Shown here piece after piece: positions 11,873 through 22,483 of a DNA stretch of 64,000 nt. The stretch is taken from positions 1 through 64,000 of the forward strand of contig JALNQF010000115.1 in NCBI GenBank assembly GCA_028456385.1, written 5' to 3'. Under the pieces are notes generated by a model. It did not search any database. It saw nothing but the letters and a program-made list of their open reading frames with translations, and had not been told where the DNA came from. Positions within the stretch are counted from its first letter, which is position 1. The number at the start of each line of letters is the position of its first letter. The position numbers were made by a program, and so were the translations under genes. Source of the stretch: Ophiosphaerella korrae (taxonomy: Eukaryota > Ascomycota > Dothideomycetes > Pleosporales > Phaeosphaeriaceae).

Positions 11873-14800
11873 ATGGTTGTCACTTCAGGCGTGAACTTTT
11901 TTGTTAACTTTTATGATCTCAACCCTTTCACGCAAAGACAATGCATATACTTCACAAAGCAAGGTGCCCGGTGCCGATGGAATTGTCATGAAAACGCACG
12001 GGCGCGAGTACTTCATCGGCGCATCCTTGCCTCGAGTAGCGAGAATCTCTCTACCGAGGATATCATCGAGTACCTTCTATGCAACTGCTGTACGTACGAT
12101 AGTGCGATAGATCCGTTCCAAAAGGTAGAGCACCGGGAGTATATAGAGGATGCGGGCCTTGTGGCACCGTTGGCGAAACGATGGAGAGCGGAGATACTGG
12201 CTCGGCTGCGAGTGACCGAAGCCCGCACACAAGCCACGAGGGGTCCCTCTACGCCGAGCCCAGCTTTCACACTACTTGATAGTAGTCCAGCTTTCACAAC
12301 ATATTCTGCGTCTGTTGCATCAACACCAAATCGCGATTCGGTTACCCAAACCCCCATCACAGATCCATCTTACTATAACACTCGCAGTTCACTGTCTCGG
12401 GAACGGTTTTTGGCATCCCCAAGCCCGCAAGTATGCTCGACGCCAACCCCTCACATTTCGGGGGTAGCTGCTATCTCAAATTTTTTTGGAACACAAGCAA
12501 TAGAAAATCAATCGCCCTACAGGGAAGGCTCTCCAGAGGCGAGTGCTCCCATAAATCGCACCTCTAGCCTTGAGTATCGCTACTCGCAACCCCCGGAAGG
12601 CGAGTTTCGACCACATAAGGCGAGACCTTCCTCTAATGATACTGTCTCATGGATGATGCAACGCGAGCCTCAAAGGCGAGATAACGAATCTGGCTTAATA
12701 TACATCTTTGATCGCGATGGGTCTCCTGGTCATGTCAAGATTGGTTGGACTGCGATTTCTGTTCAACAACGTCTAGAGGATTGGTCGAAACATGGATACA
12801 CGCCACGTCTGGTATTCGAGACTGAGCGAATCCCGAATGCGCAGCGCATTGAGACCCTTACGCACTACGAGCTTATCACAGAATGGCGCCGGGAGCTCAG
12901 GTGCAGAAACCCAGACTGCGACGTTAAACACCAGGAATGGTTTGAAGTTAGCCCGGAGAAGGCCAAAAAAGTAGTTGGCGACTGGGTACAGTTTTCTAAG
13001 AAGGCTAGCCCTTTTGACAACTCAGGTTATCTGAAGAAAATGTGGATAGATAGGGTGAATGAAATGGAAGAAAAAGGCGGAGCAGTGACATCAGCAACGA
13101 TGCTGGCGCTCGCATTAGCTGATGAGTCTGCAACGTTCAAGAATATCAGCCAATCCCCACTAAAACAATTTGCGAAACAGGAACCCGTCGTGGAAGAACC
13201 GGCAAGAGTCGAATTAAAGAACCTCACCGACATTACTCAAGTAATACAGGCCGCGCTGGAAGGCTTCAAGAAGGAGTCCCTGCTTGCACAACAGGAATTC
13301 ATGAAAGAATTGCGGTTGGAACAGGACGAATACATGAGAGATCTGCGATTGATGCAGAATCAATTCATGGAAAGGTTGAAACCAACAAAGTTTACGGTCC
13401 AGGAGCCCGAAATCGTAGAGGCTGAGGTTGGGACTGCAAAATCTACTGTCTCTAAGCGGCGGATTAGGATTAGGCTCCCAAAACCAAAAGAGGAAAGCGA
13501 AATTACAGTGAAAGAAAAAGGTGCATTGCCAGCATTGCAAGATTCAAAACCACTCTCCGAACTGCGTCAGAAAGAGCCGACCTCTTCTGCGGCTGCAGTG
13601 AATTCCGTAGATAAAACGCCGTCGCGGAACGTCGTAACGAAAGAAGAAGAGTCAACCACCGAGGCCCAGCCACGTCAGACTAAGCTAGAGTCTGAGGGTC
13701 ATACCAATTCTAAAGTTACTCTTACACCCAACTTCAAACCCAAGAATGATGACAGAGTGTCTCTAGACTATTCTTCTCCTAGCGCTTTTACAGCATCTTC
13801 CACCAGGACTCACTTCATGTCCAATGAATCGTTGTTCGCAGAAGTGGCACGGGACACCAAAGAGACATCAGCGAAAACGTCCCCCTTCGGGTCACTACCA
13901 CTCTTCGGGCCGGGCACGTCTGAAAGCAAACAAACATCATTCGGAGCTAGTCCGATGCCAGAACCTAAGACACCGTTTAGTACAGGAACTATATTTGCAC
14001 AGGGCAAGACGTTGTTCGGTGGGGCTGCGTCTACAGAAACGAAGGGGCTATTTGGTGAATCAACAAAAAACACGTCCTTATTTAACACCAAGGAAACGTC
14101 CCAGGGAGCTTCGTTATTTGAAACCAAAAAGGCGCCCGCAGAGGGTACGTCTTTATTTGGTACCCTAGGGACAAACCATCAAAATTCATTTCTTGATGCA
14201 AAAGCGACATCAGCGGGCAAAGGATTGTTCGATACTAAGACGACCTCCACATCTTTATTTGGAGCCTCAGTGACGTCTACAACAGGCTCTTTGTTCGGTA
14301 CCAAAGCCGCATCCGCTGGCAGCTCGATTTTCGGTAGCAAATCGACCTCAGAAAATTCGCTTTTTGGCAACAAGACATCACTCACAGGAGGCTCTTTATT
14401 TGGCACCAGCACAACAGATGCACAAAGCTCGCTGTTTGGTAGCAAGGCACCATACCTTGGAAACTCTCTATTCGGCACCAAGGTGACTCCGACATCTTCA
14501 GAAAGTGCTTCCTCCAGCGAGACAGCTTCGGCATTTGCAGCGGTTTCATCGTCCCCATTCACGGCACAATCCACTTCAGCACAAACCTCACTGTTTGGTA
14601 CCACGGGGACTTTCACAAAAAATACTTCGCTGTTCGGATCAGGGACAATACCAACGGCACCCTTTGATTATTCGCCCAAAAAAGCTACTAGCACACCAGA
14701 TTGGACGAAACCTTTAGGTTTCTCAATCAACACCTCAACGGAGAGTACGCCGGGTCAAGGCTCTAAGAAACCACTAAGCACTGCCGAATCCCAGGATACA

Positions 14801-15580
14801 ATGTTGACTGCGCCAAAGACCCCAAGTATATTCGATACACAAGTCAAGATGGAATTCGATGGCTTTGAGTCAGATTTTGGCTCTAAAATTCCAACGAGAA
14901 AGCACGTGCCGACTCCACAGCAGTTACCAAAAGATGAGTCGGTGCAGTGCACAGAAACCGTAGTCAAAAAGGAAACCACTGGGAATATTACATCTCTCGA
15001 GCCACCATTGATAACAAGCGTCTCCGGAACACCGACTAGTCTTTCAATCAAGGAGAATAAACAACACGTGGACGTCTGCAAGTCGGATAAAGATCAGATA
15101 AAGGAAGAGGGCTTTGAAGAAAATGAGCTACATGGAAAAGGGTTGGCAGAACAAGCTCAGCGCGATCAAGAACTGAAGCAACACAGTTACAATGAGGAAT
15201 CAGAGAAACGGGACCCGCACGCTGAAAATCTTCGCAACAACAGCTCAGACGACCAAATTGATCAGGATAATGTGGAGGAAGAATGTGTAAAAGAAGACGG
15301 AATCGAGGATGATTTACCTGAGGAAAACACTGATAAAGATCAAGAGGAGAATCATGTCTCAAAAGATGAACTATTAGAAGAAGATGTTGGCAGTGGCGAA
15401 GTCCGACATGAGTATGACGACAAGCAACCTACTCGGCAAGCGCGCAGCTCTGGCGAGCCAGTTGCAAAATCGCACAAAGCAGGAACCATAGTCTCTAATG
15501 TTCAGATTACAATTTCAGAGAAGGAATCGGAGCATATTGGAGTCATTTTCAGTGAAGTGAAGGCAGTCGATGAGCCCTAG
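11873..15580 (+). CDS. T5orf172 (GIY-YIG) domain protein with FG-nucleoporin-like repeats
   Basis: The open frame extends upstream to 11843 but the first in-frame ATG is at 11873 (MVVTSGVNF), giving 1235 aa without introns. Order: a Cys-containing N-terminal segment (QRQCIYFTKQGARCRW); a Ser/Thr/Pro-rich linker; about residues 272-390 a T5orf172-type GIY-YIG module (GLIYIFDRDGSPGHVKIGWT, then RIETLTHYEL and HQEWFEV), a nuclease-fold family common in filamentous fungi; a predicted coiled coil near 464-502 (QEFMKELRLEQDEYMRDL); about residues 656-930 a low-complexity domain with 15 FG dipeptides in degenerate units such as SLFGTK, GLFG and SIFGSK; then an acidic, charged tail to the end. FG repeats of this kind form the permeability barrier of nuclear pores or bind transport receptors. 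The fusion suggests a nuclear or pore-associated role, which is inference. Some FG units have decayed to SLFN, SLFE and GLFD. A small 5' intron cannot be excluded. Confidence 0.8.
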   Translation: MVVTSGVNFFVNFYDLNPFTQRQCIYFTKQGARCRWNCHENARARVLHRRILASSSENLSTEDIIEYLLCNCCTYDSAIDPFQKVEHREYIEDAGLVAPLAKRWRAEILARLRVTEARTQATRGPSTPSPAFTLLDSSPAFTTYSASVASTPNRDSVTQTPITDPSYYNTRSSLSRERFLASPSPQVCSTPTPHISGVAAISNFFGTQAIENQSPYREGSPEASAPINRTSSLEYRYSQPPEGEFRPHKARPSSNDTVSWMMQREPQRRDNESGLIYIFDRDGSPGHVKIGWTAISVQQRLEDWSKHGYTPRLVFETERIPNAQRIETLTHYELITEWRRELRCRNPDCDVKHQEWFEVSPEKAKKVVGDWVQFSKKASPFDNSGYLKKMWIDRVNEMEEKGGAVTSATMLALALADESATFKNISQSPLKQFAKQEPVVEEPARVELKNLTDITQVIQAALEGFKKESLLAQQEFMKELRLEQDEYMRDLRLMQNQFMERLKPTKFTVQEPEIVEAEVGTAKSTVSKRRIRIRLPKPKEESEITVKEKGALPALQDSKPLSELRQKEPTSSAAAVNSVDKTPSRNVVTKEEESTTEAQPRQTKLESEGHTNSKVTLTPNFKPKNDDRVSLDYSSPSAFTASSTRTHFMSNESLFAEVARDTKETSAKTSPFGSLPLFGPGTSESKQTSFGASPMPEPKTPFSTGTIFAQGKTLFGGAASTETKGLFGESTKNTSLFNTKETSQGASLFETKKAPAEGTSLFGTLGTNHQNSFLDAKATSAGKGLFDTKTTSTSLFGASVTSTTGSLFGTKAASAGSSIFGSKSTSENSLFGNKTSLTGGSLFGTSTTDAQSSLFGSKAPYLGNSLFGTKVTPTSSESASSSETASAFAAVSSSPFTAQSTSAQTSLFGTTGTFTKNTSLFGSGTIPTAPFDYSPKKATSTPDWTKPLGFSINTSTESTPGQGSKKPLSTAESQDTMLTAPKTPSIFDTQVKMEFDGFESDFGSKIPTRKHVPTPQQLPKDESVQCTETVVKKETTGNITSLEPPLITSVSGTPTSLSIKENKQHVDVCKSDKDQIKEEGFEENELHGKGLAEQAQRDQELKQHSYNEESEKRDPHAENLRNNSSDDQIDQDNVEEECVKEDGIEDDLPEENTDKDQEENHVSKDELLEEDVGSGEVRHEYDDKQPTRQARSSGEPVAKSHKAGTIVSNVQITISEKESEHIGVIFSEVKAVDEP
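13840..14660 (+). repeat. Degenerate FG-repeat-coding tandem array
   Basis: Within the preceding gene, units of roughly 45-60 bp encode [ST][LI]FG followed by T/S/K-rich spacers. At DNA level TTTGG(T/C)A(C/G)CA is repeatedly seen. The units are too diverged to be a fresh minisatellite. Confidence 0.7.
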
Positions 15581-16113
15581 ATAATTTTCATACTAGTAGT
15601 AGATTGTTGGGAAGGTCAATATTGCAGCTTCTTGTTACAATGATTTTGTGATAATCAGTGCCTTGGCCCAAGCATAGAACTATATAAGCACTGTGACGTT
15701 AAATATGCAGTCAACTTTAATAATATCAAAAGCCGAAAATCTTGAGAAAACGGGCTTGTTCTATCGCTACTCTCAATGGTGGTACTTTCTACTTGATAAC
15801 GACATGATCTGTTATCACGGAGTAATATCCCTATCCCATTCACCCACTATGTATCGCATTAGCTCTCCCATTCCAACGTCGTCTATTTAATCGGAGTATG
15901 AATACGACCAAAGCAACAAGGGTTGTACTCACGACGGTGGCACCCGAGACCTGAATCCAGCTGTGTGTAGATTTTGGCAGAACGTGGTAGGCTAAATCTG
16001 TGGGAAAATAATTCGAAATACATGAATGTGCTACCTGAATTATTTTGACCCGAAAGAGGCCATAGATCGAATAAAGATCAATCTTGATATCGGGTCTGTA
16101 TACTAACGTCAAA

Positions 16114-16518
16114 TAACGTAGTTTACAAGCGAGTGACGCACCCCAAAACACACCAAAAACGCTGAAAAACAGCCTCTTAAATCTCAACGTCAGCGCTATA
16201 ATATTATCTATAAACCTAGGGATAGGTTCTTATGCTCATTTTAAATTATTGTTGAAATTCTTCGACTAATAGGTTGTATAGTTTCCTAGATATAATATTT
16301 TGGCCCCCAATCTTGTGCAAATATCAAAAATTCTACTATATTTCAAGAATTAATTGATATATTCTTCTTTAACTTAAGAATTACCCTAGTTGCAGGTATA
16401 CAAACCTGTCCTTAGGTTTATAGATAATATTATAACGCCGACGTTGAGATTTAAGAGGCTGTTTTCCAGCGTTTTTGGTGTGTTTTGGGGTGCGTCACTC
16501 GCTTGTATACTACGTTAT
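16114..16518. mobile_element. TA-flanked MITE with ~95-bp inverted repeats
   Basis: The left arm ACGTAGTTTACAAGCGAGTG (from 16116) is matched by the reverse complement of the right arm ending at 16516. Arms stay nearly identical for about 95 bp (GACGCACCCCAAAACACACC, then AACAGCCTCTTAAATCTC). TA dinucleotides flank both ends (16114-16115, 16517-16518), the target duplication expected for Tc1/mariner/pogo elements. The AT-rich centre has no transposase. Open frames in this stretch are products of the arms, not genes. The rest of 15581-17316 shows nothing I can support. Confidence 0.8.
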
Positions 16519-17316
16519 AGCTATTATACACCTAGAAATGGCGTTCGCACAATACTGTAGGTACTAGCCAATAGGCATCTCATAAATCATAAGCAAAAGC
16601 CATGTTTCAGCTTTTGAACTGGAATGAACATTGCTCCATGGCGCTCTGAATCGCTGCCATCAGTCATTGTCCTCATAGTGCCTTCTTCGCACTGCTCTTT
16701 GGGCAAATTTTCTGATACAGATGATCGAACTAGGGTCCTTGTCCACCTCTAAGAGGAATAAGAATAAAACTTATTGCCAGAGATAAAACAACCTGGTGCG
16801 TAGCAATACACGATCGTACTGCATGGGCACTGGACTAGAGCGATGAATCGATAACGGTTGAACAAAATCGCGGAGTTTTCAAGGGTGGCTAGTGGCGCAG
16901 AGGTATTAGGGAATATTTATTATGCTCACGCTACGGGCCTGAGGCATCCTATTACTTTGGGTACTGATTTTGCATATTATTGCATGATCTGACCAGCTAC
17001 ATGCCCTCCCTGATGCAAAAACGCGCTTATTCAAACTTAGCGCCACTACCCATGCGTCCTGTTAACCGTTGGCTGCCCTGCGGGAAATAAATCGCAAATA
17101 TGTTTGCCTTCATCCAGGTGCACTGCCATCATCAACGCCGGTGATGGAGACAAAGTTGGTTCTAAAACTCTCATGGGGAGAAAGAGGGCCTCGAACTTCT
17201 ATGACCATTCGGTCGAGAAACGGAGTTATAGACGGAAGAGCACGGATGAAGAAAAATTTACGAGCTGACAACATAGATCTGTGTTTTGAAACTCAGGTGT
17301 GCCTACTGCTTGGTTT

Positions 17317-17850
17317 TCACATGTTGTCATCCTGATATTTTATCTCATTATCTTCTTCGCTTCTCTTCCCATACCCTAGCACTACTACCCAGCAGCATAA
17401 TGTCCGATTTCCGTAATTAGCAAAGAATCTTCCCAAAGAAATCTTCATCAGTTGTAAGTCAATGGCCCACTTGAGCATCTCTGCGCTCTCCTTCCATCGT
17501 TTCTCGCGAAAGTACAGTCCTCCTAGGCGTGCAAGGATTGGTATTAGATTCTCGCTGTCCCCACCGCGCACATGTTCAACTATCTTGATGTATCGCCGTA
17601 AAAGTTTTTCTTGGAAGAGAGGATCATCCTCATCTTTTAAAGCAGTAGACGAGCGATCAAGTGCAATATGGATATTGTAATCCGTTGGCCCGACCGCATT
17701 CTCGCATTCTTTGAACGCCCCTTCGATGTCCCCAAGGGAGGACTTGGGCGGCCTTTTTATTCACTGCCAGTGGCGGCCAAACGGAAGATAGTCTTTCCAT
17801 GTGTAGGTGCCGTTGTATGCATCAACGGCTGATATCGTTTCGCGTAATCG
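17317..17850 (-). pseudogene. Fragment of a TPR-type protein
   Basis: On the minus strand a frame open from about 17760 to 17317 reads RPPKSSLGDIEGAFKECENA, then LARLGGLYFREKRWKESAEM and LKWAIDLQL. The GxLYxxxxxxxxSAEMLxxAIDL spacing resembles a tetratricopeptide repeat. Just upstream in another frame MRLRETISAVDAYNGTYTWK ends in a stop, so either an intron lies between or the gene is broken. There is no start, and the 3' part after MKISLG looks non-coding. Function is unknown; it could be the remnant of a NACHT/TPR or other repeat protein. Confidence 0.35.
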
Positions 17851-18454
17851 CATTACGGGGGGTATTTCTCGGGGGGAAGGTGTCTGTAGCAACCCCTCTG
17901 TTCTCATTCTTGGTTCGCTTCCTGCCATAACCAAAACCCAAGGAAAATAATAAAAGCGATGGATATAGTGGTTCCAGGAACTCTTTCGATGTATCTCACG
18001 CCCTTAGTGTAAGCGTAGATTGTGAGAAAAACGGCCAAGGCCACCGGGTACTACCCCCAGTACCATTCCCAGAGACGGCGTAAAACGCGCACAACCTTCC
18101 ATCCCCCTGAACTATAATTGCATTAGAAATAAATGATTCAACGCACAGAATTTTTTTTTGATTAGAGGCAGCGTTTGCTTTTCAGACATGATACACCAAC
18201 ACGCTGAAAGAAATTTGTCAGTGATGATTTGTGCTCCAGTATATATCCGTTGATGGTACTTTCAGGGTAGTTAAAGAGGAAGTGATCACGATGGTAGAAT
18301 GAGAGGGAGCAAGATTATTGTCTACTTGACTCATGGATCTTGGAGAGCGTCTTTGCTTAAGTAGTATTTATTGCCTACTATCACTATACATGTTGGTGGT
18401 CTACAGAGGTAGGACTTAGGTAAAAACCAAGTCTCTTTTATAATGGTTCGGCGT
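17851..18454. other. Intergenic, no supported gene
   Basis: No open frame with recognisable content. A T8 run occurs near 18150. It is the 3' flank of the HET gene that follows on the minus strand. Confidence 0.5.
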
Positions 18455-21400
18455 TTAAATAATACACCACTTGTTATTGTCCGTCAGAAGTATCTTCCCA
18501 TAAACAAGCTGGTCGAGGGGAGGGTTCATATCAATCATTCTGGTCTTTGTGATGTTGTTGCCCGTTAGTATTCGGTCGGCATATAGATCATCCAGTTCCG
18601 AGTCATTCTCCCAATCACTATAATAAGAAACCTCGTCTTCCGTGTCCAAGTCATCCAATGCTTCGCTCATTTCTGTTGCGTTAGGTTTGGAATCATGTCC
18701 ACTACGTTCGCTAGCGTGGTCGCCATAATTTTCTTTATCTTCTTCATCATCGCCATCATTATCAACCTCTTGATCAACATCGCTATCACTCCCACCCTCG
18801 TCCCTTGCCTCCGAAAATTCTCCGCTTCCCCGGCTGTTTTCTAAACTCTCCCTGCTCTTGTTACCCGAAAGATCATGCATTGGATGATGCCTATAGTCGC
18901 TGCTGCTGTCTCCACTGCTGTCCTCCCAAAGTTCTTCACTATCCTCTCCACTATCTTCTTCACTATCTTCTTCACTATCTTCTTCACTATCTTCTTCACT
19001 ATCTTCTTCACTATCCTCTTCACTATCCTCTTCACTTCCCTCTTTACTTCCCTCGTCCTTCACAGATTTCCAGCCATCGCTGTCCTCGTCCACCCAAGCA
19101 TCTCCTTCCTCGAGCTCGCTCCCACACACTTCCACGCTTGAGGCCTTTTCCTTCGCCATCTCACGTCTTCTGTCTATCACCTTGACCCGGGCTGTGGCAA
19201 GATGCCGCAGCTTTCTGACCCTTTTGTCCATCATACCTAGAAAGACACCAAAAACGGCGGGAATCGGACTAGTTGTGTCGAGCGTAGGAGCAGCTAATGT
19301 GACTAGAGCATATTGGTTCGTCGCATGTTCAGACTCGGTAATTTGAGGAAAGTCTTTTAACGTCACGTGATAGAGAAGCCGCCTGAAGCCTCTCTCCCGG
19401 ACATAGAATGTGCCTGCTTTCATTTGTGACCAGCCAACGGTATGAAGCATGATTCCAGGAAAGGTGACCATGAGACCGAGCGCGTTGTCTATTTGGCGCG
19501 AGTCCCGGGAAGCGCCAGAGGGATTCTTGAATACAATGGGAGCCCGCCCCTCATGTCGCTGGGCGATTTGGTGAAACCACTCACGATGTATGAAGTCTGA
19601 GGCGGCTGACTGGCCTAGAAACGACGACGGCGCCCAACGGTAACCATCTCCTGGCAGACGAGGTAGGTCGTTAAAGATGATTGATTTCTCAAAGCAGCCG
19701 ATCATGCAAAGGAACTGCTTCATCCGTCCGTCGCACACCCGCGTTTCCTCTGCGAGCCTCTGTTCCTCGGGGATAGCCCACAATTCTTCCCAAGAAAACT
19801 TAAATTGGATGTTGAGAAGTGGGCTGTTATCGAGGCGCAGCAGTGCTGATAGGCAGATTGTCTCATCTTCGCGCCACGACGTTCGGCGGTCTTTGGCTAC
19901 AGGGACAAGCGCACTAAAGCGCGCATCCGGTGCAAAATCATCCGGGTTTTCCTCTTCTTCATCCCACCGGAGGCTTATAGAGAGCAGTGTGAGCAAATCT
20001 ACGGTAACATGGTGCCAAAACTCAGGGCTGGCACCATAGCGTTGGCCAGGGGTGCGTCTAGCCTGCCGTTGACCTTCCTCCTCCTGCAATTCTTCCAGTG
20101 TGTAGACGCCGTCAGAGAACTGTATGAATAGCTGTTGAGCCATAATTCCCTCTTGAAGCGTCCAAATGCGACTCTGCCAGTTGCTAAGAATTAAACAGAT
20201 GGCGCGGTCGCAAAAGGGACTTGATACAGAGAGTTGCTGGATGCCGTCGTCAAGCACGAGCACACGGTCTGCCCCCTCGTATATTTTGCGCATTTGTATG
20301 ATAGCCTTGCGCCGGAGGTGCGCTTGGCTTTTCCCGACGGGTATGCAGAGCGTGTCCATCCAGAATCCTTTAGGCTGGCGGTGAGGATCTCTTGGCTTCT
20401 GGCGCTCCCAGGGCCCAAAGAGTAAAACTGTGCTTGGGGGGTCTGCTCTGGGGATATTATAGAGCGCCTCGACTTTCGCATGGATACTCTTTAGCTGACA
20501 TTCCGGAAGCGCGTTGCGCTCTCGGTTTCCTTTACCATCCGACCAACTGCGTGAAGAATTCTTGTTACTACTCGAATGACGAACGGACGGATGAGATGAC
20601 ATACACATGGGAAATGGCCACATAGGTCATATTTGGTTCGTACTCGACTACGTCCAAGCCACCTTCGTCTGACCATGTTGCCAGTGGGATGCCCCCTTTT
20701 TCCACAATGGCGGCCGCCAAGGACGGCATCTCCCTCATGCTACAAGCACATCCTTTCACCACATGGGAAGTCTCATATGTCTTTGTATTGGCCATCTTGC
20801 CGCGGCAGATGGTGTTCGTACACTGGTCATGGTTCTCGAGTGGGTGTGGGTTGGGAGCCGAGCTGACAAATAGCATAAAATCAATGCACTGCTCGGCGAG
20901 GAATTTGGCTATGAGTGCCCTGCACCAGTTTGAGTCTTGCAGCTTCTCTCGCAACGCCCACCGGACACCCCAGTTCCTCTGGATAAGGCTGACAGAATCG
21001 CCATATATCTTGTCCGAGACTTGCTGGAAAGTATAACCTAATGCTGCGATGGATAGCGCAATGTTTGGCCAAGACAATGTCAGGGGCTGTTAGGGTGATT
21101 TTTGGCAAGGAAACAGCGGAATTCTTGAAGGGGACCCCTAAGATTTTGTCGAATCGTCCATAAGATTTCTTTGACTTGACTTTTCTCCTTGGCCATCACC
21201 TTCTTTGGGCGACGACGCGCACGTTCGCGATTTATCCATTTGTCTAGATACGTATTCAGACCAGCGGATGATACAACATTCCCTCCATCGTCGGTTGGCC
21301 GGATGAAGCTGGCGGTGTCCATTGGCAGGTGGATAATATTCGATATCTCAGCAAGACAACCGAAATACAGCCATGTCTGGAAGAAGGCCTGATATGCATC

Positions 21401-21556
21401 TGGCGGTAGCCGGACAAAAGAGCATACGGAAAGATCATCTTTCATCTCTCTCCGGTGAGGGAAGCGGGAAAAGGCGCCCAAGGGATCGTTGTACAGAGTG
21501 CCAACGAACGGAACGGTTGGCGGCTCGGTGCCGTGAGGGAAAGGCAGATGATCCAT
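18455..21556 (-). CDS. HET-domain protein with acidic SEED repeat tail (possible frameshift)
   Basis: The start chosen is the ATG at 21556 (MDHLPFPHG), a typical N-terminus of this HET subfamily with the WLYFGCLAEI segment. A 58-nt intron (20604-20547, GTATGT..ACGCAG) restores the HET signature as YVAISHV|WSDGKGN. The HET domain continues with FWMDTLCIP, IYEGADRVLVLD and SRIWTLQEG. The C-terminal region is highly acidic and holds about seven tandem SEED units (about 18940-19040). Between the first part and IALSIAALGY the frame changes at a G4 run on the plus strand (21083-21086). One extra base would give NSPLTLSWPN without a break, and no convincing intron donor is seen, so this is a 1-nt frameshift (real or sequence error). 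HET domains trigger heterokaryon-incompatibility cell death when activated. Expected length is about 1000 aa. Confidence 0.75.
18940..19040 (-). repeat. 12-bp minisatellite encoding SEED repeats
   Basis: The plus strand shows ACTATCTTCTTC repeated in tandem about 7-8 times with small variation (TCTTCC, TCTCC). On the minus strand it encodes (SEED)n within the HET protein's acidic region. Copy number is likely to vary between strains. Confidence 0.85.
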
Positions 21557-21760
21557 CTCTTGAATCTGAACTAGGAGCGACGAAATGTCTGGATGCCAGG
21601 ATAACAAGGTGCTGGCGGATGTGGAGGGGATGCTTACTTGGCTGTTACCCAATCCGGGCGTCACGTGTCGTACCTCGTGTAAGTGTACGCTTGCACCATG
21701 CACTAGCGGCTCCACTCCGCGCCTTATCACAGTGCCACGAGTAAAAGAACAGGCCCACCC

Positions 21761-21892
21761 TACAGTGTCTTCGCATGGTGGAGCGCATCCCTGTCAAAGT
21801 TTAACGAAATACGGCTCTAGGTCACACCGACTGTTATGCTCCGATTCGCCAAACTTTGATAGGGATGCGCCTCACCATGTGAAGGCGCTGTA
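21761..21892. mobile_element. Small TA-flanked inverted-repeat element (MITE)
   Basis: The left arm CAGTGTCTTCGCATGGTGGA (from 21763) pairs with the reverse complement of the arm ending at 21890 over about 42 bp, with some mismatches, around a loop of about 45 nt. Both outer ends are flanked by TA. It sits about 200 bp upstream of the HET gene start, within its likely promoter. The mariner-like assignment rests on TA flanks and the CAGTG terminus only. The rest of 21557-22062 shows nothing else. Confidence 0.6.
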
Positions 21893-22062
21893 CATTCGAA
21901 TGCATACTGTCAGCTGAAAGCGGGGGTTCAGTTTTCTATGATAAGCTAGGTCCCGCTGTTGTCAGTCCATCTATCCATCATAATTAGACTGAGGCGTAGC
22001 CCGGTGGTCAAGCAGCACGTTGTATATCTTCCTTCACATATCTTCACGAGTATTACCGCACC

Positions 22063-22483
22063 ATGGGCTCAGTGGAGCAAAAAGCCTACGACGAGCTCAG
22101 AGGCATCTACCAGAAGGACCAAGCCAAATTTGAGAGCGCGCTAAAGAAGGCCAGCAAGGACAGGCTCAGGCAGGATGCGATACTCCGTCAGCGTCTGAGA
22201 GAATGTGAGGCGTAAGCTTTCCCTCCCTCTGCGTCCATAGCTTGAAGTCGATTCCTGACGTTTGTTAAATGGCAGGATTTGCAACTTCTGCCAAGAGCTC
22301 ACACCGAGCGACGACGCGAAAGCCGCAAATTCGTGGTTGAAAGAAGCGAATCGATGGTTAGGTCGAAAGCGCAAGCTCGAGCGCCAGATGGATGAGATTG
22401 ACGATGAAAACGATGATGAATTGCCCCTCCCGGACCGGGAAAAGGGAAGCGGAGGGAAATGGAAGGAAATCAGTTATTACTAA
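22063..22483 (+). CDS. Small charged protein, function unknown
   Basis: Reconstructed from two exons: 22063-22211 and 22276-22483, intron 22212-22275 (GTAAGC..GGCAG, 64 nt). Phases fit (149 + 208 nt = 119 codons including stop; 118 aa). The start MGSVEQKAY has a favourable ACCATGG context. Joining gives ..RECEA|ICNFCQELTPSDD.., so the CxxC pair (CNFC) follows directly after the splice. The rest is Lys/Glu/Arg-rich and helical in appearance, with an acidic DDENDDE stretch near the C-terminus. I do not recognise the family. The splice and Kozak agreement support a real gene. Confidence 0.6.

Noticed and set aside
11583..11894. Overlapping frames on both strands upstream of the FG-repeat gene
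   Set aside because: Mutually overlapping, no domain or splice support; treated as 5' flanking sequence.
15840..16187. Minus-strand 115-aa frame near 16 kb
   Set aside because: Its N-terminal part is translated from the MITE inverted arm, so it is not a gene.
18805..19185. Plus-strand frames rich in HYLL or FFTI repeats
   Set aside because: Shadows of the 12-bp SEED minisatellite read on the opposite strand of the HET gene.
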